Positions 32,929-41,915 of a stretch of DNA of 64,000 bases are shown here, piece after piece. The stretch comes from Chloroflexota bacterium (GTDB lineage: Bacteria > Chloroflexota > Anaerolineae > UBA4142 > SHND01). Below the pieces are notes generated by a model. The model saw nothing but the letters and a program-made list of their open reading frames with translations, searched no databases and had not been told where the DNA came from. Both the position numbers and the translations under genes were made by a program. The stretch covers positions 1 through 64,000 of the forward strand of contig JAKOPZ010000180.1 in assembly GCA_029778615.1 (NCBI GenBank). The letters run 5' to 3'. Within the stretch, counting starts at the first letter, position 1, and every line of letters begins with the position of its first letter.

Positions 32929-33863
32929 ATGCGCGCGAGGAGAAATGCTCCGCCCAGCGCGAGCACAAACGCGGCGAGAGTGGGAAGCGCGAGCCGGGCT
33001 GCCAATTGCGCCAAGGTCGTTTGCGAAATGACGAGAACGTACCACGGCTTGAGCACAAGGCGCTGTGCCGCGAACGCATCGGCGTTCAGGTCGGCAGCGC
33101 CAAGTTGGTCCAGCGCGCCCTGTGTGATGAGCCGCTGTGCCCGCTGCAAATTGGTCGCGCGCGGCTGTGGAATTTCCGCGCCGTACGTTTTGGCATTGAC
33201 AATGCGCGTCGCGCGTTCCGCATCCAGCGCGCCAAACGATTCAAGTCGCTGCGCGGGATTGCCCGAATCGTCAAGCCGCACACCATTTTCATCAGCGAGG
33301 ACCGCGTAATAATTTTCACCGCGCGGCGTCACTTGCCACAGCTCTTGCGCGGCGACGCGCAGAAACAGCGCGCCCGCAATCTCTTGACGATTGTTCAAAA
33401 TCGGCGCCGCGTAAAACGTGGAAAACTCGCCGCGGTCTTTGGCGACCGGCGACACCGCAAGCTGTCCGCGCAGCGCATCCTGAACAAACCCCCGCGCGCT
33501 GAGGTCCGTATTCCATCCCTCCCAAGTCGTCATAATGACAATGCCCTGCGCGTCGGTGATAAACACTTCGCGCACATTCGTATCCGCCGAGACCCACGCC
33601 TGCAATTCATTCAATGCAATGGCAGCGCGCGCGGCCCGCGCCCCCGGTTCGGACGCGGCAAATGCGCGCACAGACGGGAACGCGGCGACGGTAAAGACTT
33701 GTTGGGAACGCAGACGAATGAGGCGGTCCCACTCGTTCGCGGTCTGCTGCGCGATTTCTTTAAGGTTGCGAGCGGGAGCCGCCGCGAGCGCGGCAAAGAG
33801 GAGCAGCGGAATGAGCGCGACGAAAAACAAGAGCGCAAAACGGAGCGCCAAGGAACGAATCAT
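32925..33863 (-). CDS. Membrane-anchored dCache-like sensor without output domain
   Basis: The 312-aa protein has an N-terminal membrane helix (LALRFALLFFVALIPLLLFAAL) and a large extracytoplasmic region. That region resembles a double-Cache fold: helix with NEWDRLIRLRSQQVF, then VREVFITDAQGIVIMTTWEGWNTDLSARGFVQDAL and APILNNRQEIAGALFLRV. A C-terminal helix (LALPTLAAFVLALGGAFLLARI) ends the protein with no HAMP, kinase or cyclase. It may be a truncated sensor or a ligand-binding membrane protein. It is coupled by ATGA to the glycosyltransferase downstream. Confidence 0.7.
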   Translation of the reverse strand: MIRSLALRFALLFFVALIPLLLFAALAAAPARNLKEIAQQTANEWDRLIRLRSQQVFTVAAFPSVRAFAASEPGARAARAAIALNELQAWVSADTNVREVFITDAQGIVIMTTWEGWNTDLSARGFVQDALRGQLAVSPVAKDRGEFSTFYAAPILNNRQEIAGALFLRVAAQELWQVTPRGENYYAVLADENGVRLDDSGNPAQRLESFGALDAERATRIVNAKTYGAEIPQPRATNLQRAQRLITQGALDQLGAADLNADAFAAQRLVLKPWYVLVISQTTLAQLAARLALPTLAAFVLALGGAFLLARI

Positions 33864-33869
33864 CGCGCG

Positions 33870-34538
33870 TTAATTTTCCGGGCGCACTCGGCGCAGCACC
33901 CGAGCGGGATTGCCGACGACCACTAAATTCGCGTCCACATCGCGGAGCACCACACTGCCCATGCCAACCAATGCAAAATCGCCGATGGTCACGCCCTCTT
34001 TGATGCTCGCGTGGCTGCCGAGATAACACGATTCGCCCACGCGCACATTGCCCGAAATTGCAACGCCGCCTGCGATACTCGTGTAATCGCCAATCGCGTC
34101 GTCGTGACTGATAATCGTTTGCGGCAGGACGATAACGTGATTGCCAAGCATGACGTTGGAAGCAATTGTCACGTGCTGCAGAATCACGGCGCCGTAGCCA
34201 ATGCGCGCGGTGCGCGACACACTCGCGGTCGGATGAACAATTGTGGCAAAACGTTCGTGGGGAACATTTGTGCGCGCAAGAATATCGCGTTTTTTCCAGA
34301 ACGAATTAATACCCGCGATGCCGTTCACAAAAAAACAATCCTTATAGCGTGACGCGCTGTCGAGTCCACCCAAAACACGCGCGCCCAAAATTTCGCGCCC
34401 CCACTGCGTCGCGTCGTCGTCAAGAAATCCGACACATTCGTACACGCGCTCGCGGCGCGCGTCGTTAATGTCGTTCAGCGTATCGAGAATGTCAACGCTG
34501 TTTCCGCCCGTGCCGAGAATGAGGATTTTTTGGGTCAT
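33870..34538 (-). CDS. NeuD-type sugar O-/N-acyltransferase (left-handed beta helix)
   Basis: The 222-aa protein has an N-terminal nucleotide/sugar-binding segment (KILILGTGGNSVDILDTL). A hexapeptide-repeat domain follows from about residue 100 (HPTASVSRTARIGYGAVILQHVTIASNVMLGNHVIV…), ending VGNPARVLRRVRPEN. This layout is typical of the sialic-acid O-acetyltransferase NeuD/PglD family that acetylates sugars or UDP-sugars. It sits among glycan genes. The substrate is not determinable. Confidence 0.88.
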   Translation of the reverse strand: MTQKILILGTGGNSVDILDTLNDINDARRERVYECVGFLDDDATQWGREILGARVLGGLDSASRYKDCFFVNGIAGINSFWKKRDILARTNVPHERFATIVHPTASVSRTARIGYGAVILQHVTIASNVMLGNHVIVLPQTIISHDDAIGDYTSIAGGVAISGNVRVGESCYLGSHASIKEGVTIGDFALVGMGSVVLRDVDANLVVVGNPARVLRRVRPEN

Positions 34539-34550
34539 GTGGTTCGCGCG

Positions 34551-36044
34551 CTATTGTACAACATCTTGCCGTCGGTAGATGGTATAGTCACCCAGCGTTT
34601 CTACAGCGGCATAGGTTCCTTTTTCAAGAACGTTGGCGTAAATGTGATAAAGCCGCCCAAAGCGGCCGACGACGATATAGTCGGGATGGAAAGCGGAGGC
34701 GTCGTATGTGAGTACGAATGAGGGGTCAATCTCGCGTGCGCGAATGACCTCGACGTTCAATGTGTCGGGCGGATAATGTATGCGCGGTTTCAAGCCAAAA
34801 AAGATTTCCGGCTCGTACGATTCGATTAATTGTTGAGCCGAAACATTCGCGTTGAGCCACGCGGTGGTTTCCTTTGCGAAGGATGGCGAGACTGTGATTT
34901 GGGAAACTTGCTGCCAGGTCATCATCAGATACAACCCACCCAAGATGGCTACGCCAAGTGCGGCGAGAGCGCGTGAATTCAATTTTCGCTCCCGCGCGAA
35001 CGTGCGCCAATCGAACCGCCAGACCGCGTCGTCAATTAGAGCGCCGAGGAAAATCGTCGCAACAAAGGCGGCAGGAAACAAATAGCGCAGCGAGCCGACG
35101 GACAAAAGCGCGTACCACGCGAACCAGCTTGCCGCGAACGCGAACAGCATGAGCTGTGTGACGCGGCGCGCGAAATTTTCACTTGAGGTCTCGAACCATC
35201 TCCACGCCGCGTATGTCAAACCTAGCAATGTTGGCAAGCCAAAGACGAGCAAAATGAGCAAGACTCGGGCTCGCACACCCAAATCGGTCACGAACGCGCT
35301 TACTTGCACCAGTCCGGGAGTCGGCATACTCGGCAATGCCCTTTGCCCTAAAAGTAATTCCGGCGCGAATGATAGCCCTTGTACGACCATCACCGTCGCG
35401 AACATTGCGACAAGAATTCCAAGCGCTTGGCGCCATCTGTGATGCAGCGCGCAAAACATGGCTGCTGCCAAAAGCGAGCCCAGCCAAAACGGAAGCGGCT
35501 GGGCTTTGCTGACCAACCCAAGCGCCCAAAATGCAATTGCGCCAAGCCAAAGCCAATTCCTTGCGGCAAGCGCGCCAAAACAAAACAAATAACCGAGCAA
35601 GAGAAAAAACAGCATCAACATCTCGGCAAGCACTTGATGCCCAAGATAGAGCGGATGAATTTCGAGATGCGGAAAAAAAATCAGTGTGGCAAGGACCGCG
35701 AACATTGCGGTACGTGAATTGTAGAGGCGCGTGCCCAAGGCGTAGAGGATTGCAAACGTTGCGAGGGTATAAAGAACAATGACGAACCGCGCCTGCCACA
35801 AACCCGTGCCGGTCATTTGAAATGCAAACGCGACGGAAAAGACAGCGGGAAAGGCGGCGGACTGCCCGGGCGGTGCAGGTTGTCCATTGAGCCATTGCGC
35901 GTAATACCCACGCTCGACCAAAGTGCGCGCGACATTGAGCGTCCAACCTTCATCCCACCAGAAAGATGGGAATTTATCCAACGCAGTCAACAGGATGGCA
36001 AATAAAAGCAGGAGGAGCAAAAGGGGAAGAAAAAATCTACGCAT
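34551..36044 (-). CDS. GT39/ArnT-like membrane glycosyltransferase
   Basis: The 497-aa protein has about eleven membrane helices. The first luminal loop carries the GT39-type acidic motif FPSFWWDEGWTLNVARTL (about 27-44). The next conserved stretch, LEIHPLYLGHQVLAEMLML, resembles the PMT/ArnT second loop. The C-terminal ~120 residues are soluble and end with a beta-rich GDYTIYRRQD. It probably transfers a sugar from a polyprenyl phosphate to a surface glycan or protein. Its start overlaps an 83-codon remnant upstream. Confidence 0.8.
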   Translation of the reverse strand: MRRFFLPLLLLLLLFAILLTALDKFPSFWWDEGWTLNVARTLVERGYYAQWLNGQPAPPGQSAAFPAVFSVAFAFQMTGTGLWQARFVIVLYTLATFAILYALGTRLYNSRTAMFAVLATLIFFPHLEIHPLYLGHQVLAEMLMLFFLLLGYLFCFGALAARNWLWLGAIAFWALGLVSKAQPLPFWLGSLLAAAMFCALHHRWRQALGILVAMFATVMVVQGLSFAPELLLGQRALPSMPTPGLVQVSAFVTDLGVRARVLLILLVFGLPTLLGLTYAAWRWFETSSENFARRVTQLMLFAFAASWFAWYALLSVGSLRYLFPAAFVATIFLGALIDDAVWRFDWRTFARERKLNSRALAALGVAILGGLYLMMTWQQVSQITVSPSFAKETTAWLNANVSAQQLIESYEPEIFFGLKPRIHYPPDTLNVEVIRAREIDPSFVLTYDASAFHPDYIVVGRFGRLYHIYANVLEKGTYAAVETLGDYTIYRRQDVVQ

Positions 36045-36288
36045 CTTTGCGCGCGACGATAACGTACGCGCCGCAGGTCAATTCATCACAGCAAATTGAC
36101 TTGGTCAGTTCCATAGACTGAAAATACTCTTGCTTGCAAGACAGCCAGTAGCGCGTGCAAACGTCGACTGCGAAATCCAAGATGCAGATGGACAAGAAGA
36201 CGAGTACGCGCGCTGTCGCGCGTGTTTCTGTGCCGCGCGATTTGTTCCGTCCGCTCACTTGCGAAAAGCTACTTGGTTGCGAACCCAA
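36037..36288 (-). pseudogene. Short ORF resembling the C-terminal remnant of a methyltransferase
   Basis: An 83-codon frame ends with YFQSMELTKSICCDELTCGAYVIVARKDA, which resembles the C-terminal strand region of SAM-dependent methyltransferases. The preceding residues look random. It overlaps the next gene by 8 nt. It could be a decayed gene end or a chance frame. Confidence 0.3.
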
Positions 36289-36303
36289 TCAACCTCTTTG
36301 GAA

Positions 36304-37332
36304 TTACATATCATGGAGCGTCCCGTTGTTCTTGCCATTGTTCATTCTGACTACTCGAAATTTTTGCCATAGAGAAGCCAGCGGAATGTACGACAACATG
36401 AATAGATTCAATACATAAAATACCAAACGAAAACTCAACAGGAACGCTGCGCTTTCAGCCAAATCAATGTGCAACTGTCCAAAGATGACAAGGAGGGGAA
36501 TATCAATTGTTCCGAGTCCACCAAGGACATGTATTGGAACAAGACCAAGGAGCTGTGTCCCTGAAACAGCCAGGGCGGCGCCAACTAGATTAACAGGAAA
36601 ATTGAATGCCCTTGCCAAACACCACAGGAAAAGGATGCTTAATGTATTGCATAGGACGGAATAGGAGAACATCGCCGCTGCAACTTGCCGCAATCTCGCA
36701 TCGTCCAACGATGCAAATTGGTCCAATGCGGAACTCGCCCTCTCGGGAATTCCAAACTTTAATTTCTGAGCGAGTACCGCAATCTGTTTCCTAAGCGTTA
36801 CCCGAAATAGGATCGCCAACCCTGCGGTGAGAATGCACGCAAACAGCAATGCGATAAATGGCAGGAGCAGAATCCGAAGGTCTCCCAAGTCATTCCACAA
36901 AAAAGCAGTGGACAGCGAGACTACCAGCGTCAAAATAACAAGGTCCCCAAAGCGCGCGAGTATCAACGAGCCAATCCCAAAGCTCAGGCGCAACTTTTGA
37001 CTGCGCATGATTGCGATATACGAGGCTGCCCCGGCGCTGGTTGCGAACGTATTACCTAAAGCGGTCTGAACGACCGTAGCCCTGAGCAAATAAAGAAACG
37101 GCAAGCGTTTCCCTATGAGGATCCAATATCGTCTAGCGAGCGCCCACACTTGAAGATAAAAAACGAATGCCGAAAACAAGAGCCAGGGAAAGGATGCACG
37201 TTGGAATGTCAGCACGATCTGCTCGATTGTTGTTTGCGAAAAAACAAATCCGATGAGCGCAATACCCAGAGCCACTTGTAATGCAGTCCAGAACCAAGAC
37301 CGAAACCGTGATTGCAAAGACACACTATTCAT
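36304..37332 (-). CDS. Flippase-like integral membrane protein (LPG_synthase_TM/UPF0104 family)
   Basis: The 342-aa protein has about eight membrane helices. Features of the AglD/YbhN-like PF03706 family are LGNTFATSAGAASYIAIMRS (about 88-107) and GLVPIHVLGGLGTIDIPLL near 260-278. Members act as lipid or glycolipid handling proteins next to glycan genes. The ATG at 37332 overlaps the stop of the methyltransferase gene. It begins a stretch (36.3-39.2 kb) poorer in GCGCGC words than its surroundings. Confidence 0.83.
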   Translation of the reverse strand: MNSVSLQSRFRSWFWTALQVALGIALIGFVFSQTTIEQIVLTFQRASFPWLLFSAFVFYLQVWALARRYWILIGKRLPFLYLLRATVVQTALGNTFATSAGAASYIAIMRSQKLRLSFGIGSLILARFGDLVILTLVVSLSTAFLWNDLGDLRILLLPFIALLFACILTAGLAILFRVTLRKQIAVLAQKLKFGIPERASSALDQFASLDDARLRQVAAAMFSYSVLCNTLSILFLWCLARAFNFPVNLVGAALAVSGTQLLGLVPIHVLGGLGTIDIPLLVIFGQLHIDLAESAAFLLSFRLVFYVLNLFMLSYIPLASLWQKFRVVRMNNGKNNGTLHDM

Positions 37333-38081
37333 TTCGATTCAATTTGCACTGTTTTTTCGTCAATGCGCGACGGCTGCGTTGTTCTGCATTGACCGATTAT
37401 GAGGACCGCGCGCCCAAACGTAAATCTCAATTTATGTAATCGTTCACTGTAAAAGCGCGTGCCCGGTACCGCATTCATCAGCCGATAAGGTAGAAGCCGC
37501 GCCAAAGTTCCAATTGCCAAGCCCTGCCATCCCGTCAAATGGTTATAAATGTACTCGAGATTGACCACCTTTAATCCTTGGTCAACGAACAACTGGGACA
37601 ACCGACGTGCCGAAGTTGCGAAATTATGACTATAGTCGCAATCCCAAAACTCTTCTCTCTGCCACAAAACATCAGGTGAAACGATCAGTACATAACCGCC
37701 GGGTTGTGTCACTCGCATCATCTCTGCAACGAATGCCTGTGCCTCCGCCAATGAAGAAGTATGCTCAAGCACGTGCGCGGCGACGACCGCATCGAACGAA
37801 TCCTTTTTGAAAGGAAACGGAGGGACCAGTGCGCAAACGGTCGATATACCGTCAAGCCGTCGGAGCAATCCGACGTTTGCATCCACCGCCAAATAATCCA
37901 GCGACCGTTCAGCACATGCGATGGCAAGTGAACCCCAGCCCGGACCAATTTCCAATACATGTTGGAGTGAAGGTGCCAGACGCGTGAGACGGTCAAGTAC
38001 AAGCCTTGAAGATTGTTCCATCCATTGTTTACCAATCCGAGTTACCGATTGGTCTTGCCAGTAAAAGTCATAAAAGGGCAT
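37329..38081 (-). CDS. Class I SAM-dependent methyltransferase
   Basis: The 250-aa protein has motif I LEIGPGWGSLAIACAE (about 43-58), acidic motif YLAVDANVG, and SFDAVVAAHVLEHTSSLAEA with a Methyltransf_11-type post-II region. The C-terminal half is typical of small-molecule or sugar methyltransferases in polysaccharide clusters. It is coupled by ATGA to the flippase-like gene and follows the GT4 gene by 20 nt. The substrate is unknown. Confidence 0.88.
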   Translation of the reverse strand: MPFYDFYWQDQSVTRIGKQWMEQSSRLVLDRLTRLAPSLQHVLEIGPGWGSLAIACAERSLDYLAVDANVGLLRRLDGISTVCALVPPFPFKKDSFDAVVAAHVLEHTSSLAEAQAFVAEMMRVTQPGGYVLIVSPDVLWQREEFWDCDYSHNFATSARRLSQLFVDQGLKVVNLEYIYNHLTGWQGLAIGTLARLLPYRLMNAVPGTRFYSERLHKLRFTFGRAVLIIGQCRTTQPSRIDEKTVQIESK

Positions 38082-38101
38082 AGAGTATCCGTTTCACCGT
38101 G

Positions 38102-39244
38102 TCAACTCTTTTCGCTCAATACTTGATGGTAGAGACTATTTATCGAGCTTACAAGGCGCGGCATATCATATTGAGTGCTGACCTTTTTGAATCCCTGTTG
38201 AATCAAGCCTGACCGTAATGTTGGCTCCCTCAAAAGTTGCATTACCATTGCGGCGAGTCCCCCTGCATCTCCGACATCTGCCAAAAGCCCATCCACACCA
38301 TGTGTGATAATCGTTTGGGGACCATCTGCTCGAGTTGATATGATCGGACATCCCGCAGCCATTGCTTCGAGCAGCACGATTCCGAAAGGTTCAAAGCGCG
38401 AGGTCAACAAAAAAATATCTGCGTGGGCTAGCAAGGCAGGAATATCCTGACGTTGCCCGAGCAAAAAGACTGTGCCCGGCGGTTGCAATGCGGCGAATTC
38501 CTGCAAGGGACCCAGCATTGTTCCGGTGCCGGCAATAACAAAGGTTAGAGGTTCTTGGGTCATCTGTAAAACACGCCCGACGACTTTAATCCACGTTTCC
38601 CATCCCTTCTCCGCCGCCAAACGTGCCGCCGTTAATATGATTTTTCGGTTTGGAGGTATGCCGAGCGCGTGATAAGGAGAATCCACTTCCGAAGCAGCCC
38701 TGAAAGAATGGACCGGGATCGCATTCGGAAGCACAACCGCCTTGTCACCTGCAATTTGATAATAGCGCAAATAATCTGTTCGTGTGTTTGGAGTTAACAC
38801 GACGACACGCGCCGCACGAGCAAGCGCGTGCCGATAAACTGCATTGTATGCGAAACGAATTGGGAAGTTCGGAAAAAAGAATTCTAGAACCTTTGGTGAG
38901 AGACTCGTATGGTCATGCAGAATCAGAGGGCAGGCAACCCGGTGTGTGGCAATTCCGCTCAAAATGACGGAGCGAAAAAGATGGGCGTGAATTAGGTCAA
39001 TATGCTGTTCTTGAATGAGCTTGATCAAGTTGAAGAGAGGAACAATACTCCAACGACCCTGCTTCAACCCAAACTCAAAAACCTGAAGACCTAACGCTCG
39101 GTAATCTGCCGAATAACTGCCTGTCTTGCCAAGCACAGCCACCTGCAAACTGAAATCATTACGTTGGTACGCAAGCAAATCTCGTAAGAGTTTTTGGGCA
39201 CCGCCTGCTTCCGAATGGTCTATTACATGCAGAATTCGTATCAT
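38102..39244 (-). CDS. GT4-family glycosyltransferase
   Basis: This 380-aa GT-B enzyme begins IRILHVIDHSEAGGAQKLLRDLL. The N-terminal Rossmann domain has HIDLIHAHLFRSVILSG. The C-terminal nucleotide-sugar domain has ILTAARLAAEKGWETWI and the conserved E-x7-E in SRFEPFGIVLLEAMAAGCP. It probably builds the repeat unit of a cell-surface glycan on the cytoplasmic side. The ATG at 39244 overlaps the asnB stop (ATGA). Confidence 0.92.
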   Translation of the reverse strand: MIRILHVIDHSEAGGAQKLLRDLLAYQRNDFSLQVAVLGKTGSYSADYRALGLQVFEFGLKQGRWSIVPLFNLIKLIQEQHIDLIHAHLFRSVILSGIATHRVACPLILHDHTSLSPKVLEFFFPNFPIRFAYNAVYRHALARAARVVVLTPNTRTDYLRYYQIAGDKAVVLPNAIPVHSFRAASEVDSPYHALGIPPNRKIILTAARLAAEKGWETWIKVVGRVLQMTQEPLTFVIAGTGTMLGPLQEFAALQPPGTVFLLGQRQDIPALLAHADIFLLTSRFEPFGIVLLEAMAAGCPIISTRADGPQTIITHGVDGLLADVGDAGGLAAMVMQLLREPTLRSGLIQQGFKKVSTQYDMPRLVSSINSLYHQVLSEKS

Positions 39245-41139
39245 GCATTTACGTCGCACTGGCTCTGCCACAACGCCAACATCAACAGCGCGTACAATTT
39301 TTTGCCGTGATTCGCGCGTCCGCTCACGTGTTGGTCAAACAAATTTTTCACGGCGCGCGCATCAAACCAATTGTCCAGCGCGCGATTTTCAACCAAACGT
39401 TCGCGCGCCCACCCGCGCAATTCGTTTCTCAGCCACATGCCTACAGGAACGCTAAACCCTTGCTTGCCGCGCGCCAAAATCTCATCGGGCAATTGGTCTG
39501 CGAACGCGCGTTTGAGTAACCATTTTGTATCACGCCCGCGCACTTTGAATTTTTCGGGCAAACGCGCCGTCCATTCCACCCAATCCGCGTCGAGCAGTGG
39601 TGCGCGTCCTTCGACCGAATGCGCCATTGTCATGCGGTCTGTTTTCGGCAAGAGGTCACCCGCGAGATAGGTGATGTGGTCTGCATACAGAGTGCGGTCG
39701 AGCAAACTCGACGCGTGCGCTTCATCATACGCGCGGGCCAGCACATCCATCGTATTCAAATCCGCAAGTTCATCGCGCAGACGCGCGTTGTACAATTCCA
39801 TTTTTTCCGCGTGATTAAAATAGGAGCCCCAACGCGCAAGGGATGCTTTGTGGCTTGTGGCAGAAAATTGTCCGAGTCGTTTCAAGCCCGTCACGGGATT
39901 GCGGTCTTCGGGCAGCCAAGCGGGTTCAGGCATCCGCGCCAACATGGCAGGCACCGCGCGCTGTGTCAACCACACGGGCATTTTCGCATACGGTTGCAAA
40001 ATTTTGTCATACGCGTACCGCGTATAGCCCGCGAGCGTTTCATCGCCGCCATCGCCACACAAGGCAACAGTGACATATTGTCGCGTTTCGCGCGCGAGTT
40101 CATACAGCGGCAGCGCGGCGGGGTCGGCAAACGGTTCATCCGTCGCGTGGGCAACCCCTTCAATCACGCGCGTTAAATCGGCGGCGCGAAAAATAAATTC
40201 GTGATGGTCGGTGTGATAACGTTCAGCGACCAAACGCGCGTACCGTGTTTCCGAATAGTGCGCTTCCTCAAAACCAATCGAGAATGTTTTAACCGGCGCG
40301 TTCGAATGTTCCGTCATCAACGCGACGACAATCGAAGAATCAATCCCACCGCTCAAGAACGCGCCGAGCGGCACTTCGGAAATCAATCGGCGCTTTACCG
40401 CCGCGCTCAACAATTCACGCGCGCGTTCACTCGCCGTGTTTTCGTCAATGTTCGATTTCGGTTCAAATTCCAATTGCCACCAGCGTTCGACGCGCGGCGC
40501 CACGCCATTTTCCAAAACAAGTTTGTGCGCGGCAGGCAGTTGGAAGATATTTTCAAAAATCGTGAGCGGGTCGGGCGTGTACTGCAAAGTGAGATAGTGG
40601 TGCAATGCTTCTGCGTTAACGCGGCGTTCCACACCGGGCACGGCGAGCAGGGCTTTTAATTCGGAAGCGAAGACGAGACCGCGCGCGGAAAAATGCCAGT
40701 ATAGCGGTTTCTTGCCCATGCGGTCACGCGCAATCAGCAAACGTTTTTTGTTTTCGTCCCATAACGCGAACGCGAACATGCCGTTGAATTTCAACAGAGC
40801 ATCGTCGCCCCACTCTTCGTACGCGTGTACGACAACTTCGGTATCGCAGCGCGTCGCAAAATGGTGTCCGCGCGTTTCCAGTTCGCGCATCAATGCTTCA
40901 TAATTGTAGATTTCGCCGTTATAGACAATGACAAGGGAATGGTCTTTATTATAAATCGGCTGCCACCCGCCCGCGACATCAATGATTGCCAAACGCCGCA
41001 TCGCCAGCCCGACGTTTGCGTGAACAAAAAAACCTTCGCCATCGGGTCCGCGATGACGCAAGGTGTCGTTCATGCTTTCCAATACGGCGCGGTCTATCGT
41101 TTCACCGGGGCGCGTAATCATTCCACAAATGCCGCACAT
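39241..41139 (-). CDS. asnB: Asparagine synthase (glutamine-hydrolysing)
   Basis: This 632-aa class B enzyme has the N-terminal amidase with nucleophile Cys2 (MCGICGMITRPGE), RHRGPDGEG, RLAIIDVAGGWQPI and NGEIYNYEALMREL. The synthetase domain has the P-loop FLSGGIDSSIVVALMTE (about 258-274) and the C-terminal KTDRMTMAHSVEGRAPLLD. Copies inside glycan clusters often amidate sugars or side chains instead of making free asparagine, so the true substrate is open. Confidence 0.93.
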   Translation of the reverse strand: MCGICGMITRPGETIDRAVLESMNDTLRHRGPDGEGFFVHANVGLAMRRLAIIDVAGGWQPIYNKDHSLVIVYNGEIYNYEALMRELETRGHHFATRCDTEVVVHAYEEWGDDALLKFNGMFAFALWDENKKRLLIARDRMGKKPLYWHFSARGLVFASELKALLAVPGVERRVNAEALHHYLTLQYTPDPLTIFENIFQLPAAHKLVLENGVAPRVERWWQLEFEPKSNIDENTASERARELLSAAVKRRLISEVPLGAFLSGGIDSSIVVALMTEHSNAPVKTFSIGFEEAHYSETRYARLVAERYHTDHHEFIFRAADLTRVIEGVAHATDEPFADPAALPLYELARETRQYVTVALCGDGGDETLAGYTRYAYDKILQPYAKMPVWLTQRAVPAMLARMPEPAWLPEDRNPVTGLKRLGQFSATSHKASLARWGSYFNHAEKMELYNARLRDELADLNTMDVLARAYDEAHASSLLDRTLYADHITYLAGDLLPKTDRMTMAHSVEGRAPLLDADWVEWTARLPEKFKVRGRDTKWLLKRAFADQLPDEILARGKQGFSVPVGMWLRNELRGWARERLVENRALDNWFDARAVKNLFDQHVSGRANHGKKLYALLMLALWQSQCDVNA

Positions 41140-41141
41140 GT

Positions 41142-41915
41142 TTATTCCATTCGCTCAAACACAAATTGATTGCAACCCGTCCAACCGTTTGCGGGAATCA
41201 ACCGCATGCAACGAAAAGACTCTTTGCTCAGAGCGGCAATGATTTCATTTGCCGACGCGTATTCATACGGATAACCGCCGAGCCAATCGCGCAAATCATG
41301 TTCAAATTCCATCCCGCGCGATGGGTCGCTCTTGTACAACATTCTCACGCGCGCCCACATTGGAACGTATGTGCAAGCGAACAAGAAATTTTGTCCAATT
41401 GGCGGCAGCGCGTTGTAAGCACGTTTTAGTGCGTGCCAGAGTGGTGATGTCCAATGCCGATTGTAAATCGCAATAATGAAATATCCGCGCGGTTTGACCA
41501 AACGCATCGCATTTCCCATGGCACGTTTCATGTTGCCCGTATGATGCAACACACCCCAACTATGCACAATATCAAACGGCTCTTGGCTCGAAACAAATTG
41601 CTGCTCGAGAATAGAAGCGATCTGAAAGCGCGGCATTGCGATAGAAGGAAAAAAACGCGCCGTTAAGGTCAACGCGCGTTCACAATGAGGGTCCAGGTCA
41701 ATGCCTTCCGCGTGCGCGCCCGCCTCCGCCGCGAGGTATAGGGCGAGTCCTTGTCCAAAACCAACGTCCAAGAACGTTTTGTTCCGCAACGCGATGCCAC
41801 TCGTCAATTCTGCAAAATCGCGCCGCGCTTGTGCCACACGTTGCGCATTCAACGCGTGCTGCGCAAACGATTCCCAATTGCGTCCAAATGAAAACGCGCT
41901 CACAGGAGAAGACAT
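41142..41915 (-). CDS. Class I SAM-dependent methyltransferase
   Basis: The 257-aa protein begins with SFGRNWESFA, common in glycan-cluster methyltransferases. The SAM loop is FLDVGFGQGLALYLAAE (about 48-64), the acidic motif GIDLD, and VHSWGVLHHTGNMKRAM marks the active region. The C-terminal part has IAIYNRHWTSPLWHALKR. The ATG at 41915 overlaps the TAA of the GT4 gene upstream, and the stop lies 2 nt before the asnB start. The target is unknown. Confidence 0.9.
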   Translation of the reverse strand: MSSPVSAFSFGRNWESFAQHALNAQRVAQARRDFAELTSGIALRNKTFLDVGFGQGLALYLAAEAGAHAEGIDLDPHCERALTLTARFFPSIAMPRFQIASILEQQFVSSQEPFDIVHSWGVLHHTGNMKRAMGNAMRLVKPRGYFIIAIYNRHWTSPLWHALKRAYNALPPIGQNFLFACTYVPMWARVRMLYKSDPSRGMEFEHDLRDWLGGYPYEYASANEIIAALSKESFRCMRLIPANGWTGCNQFVFERME

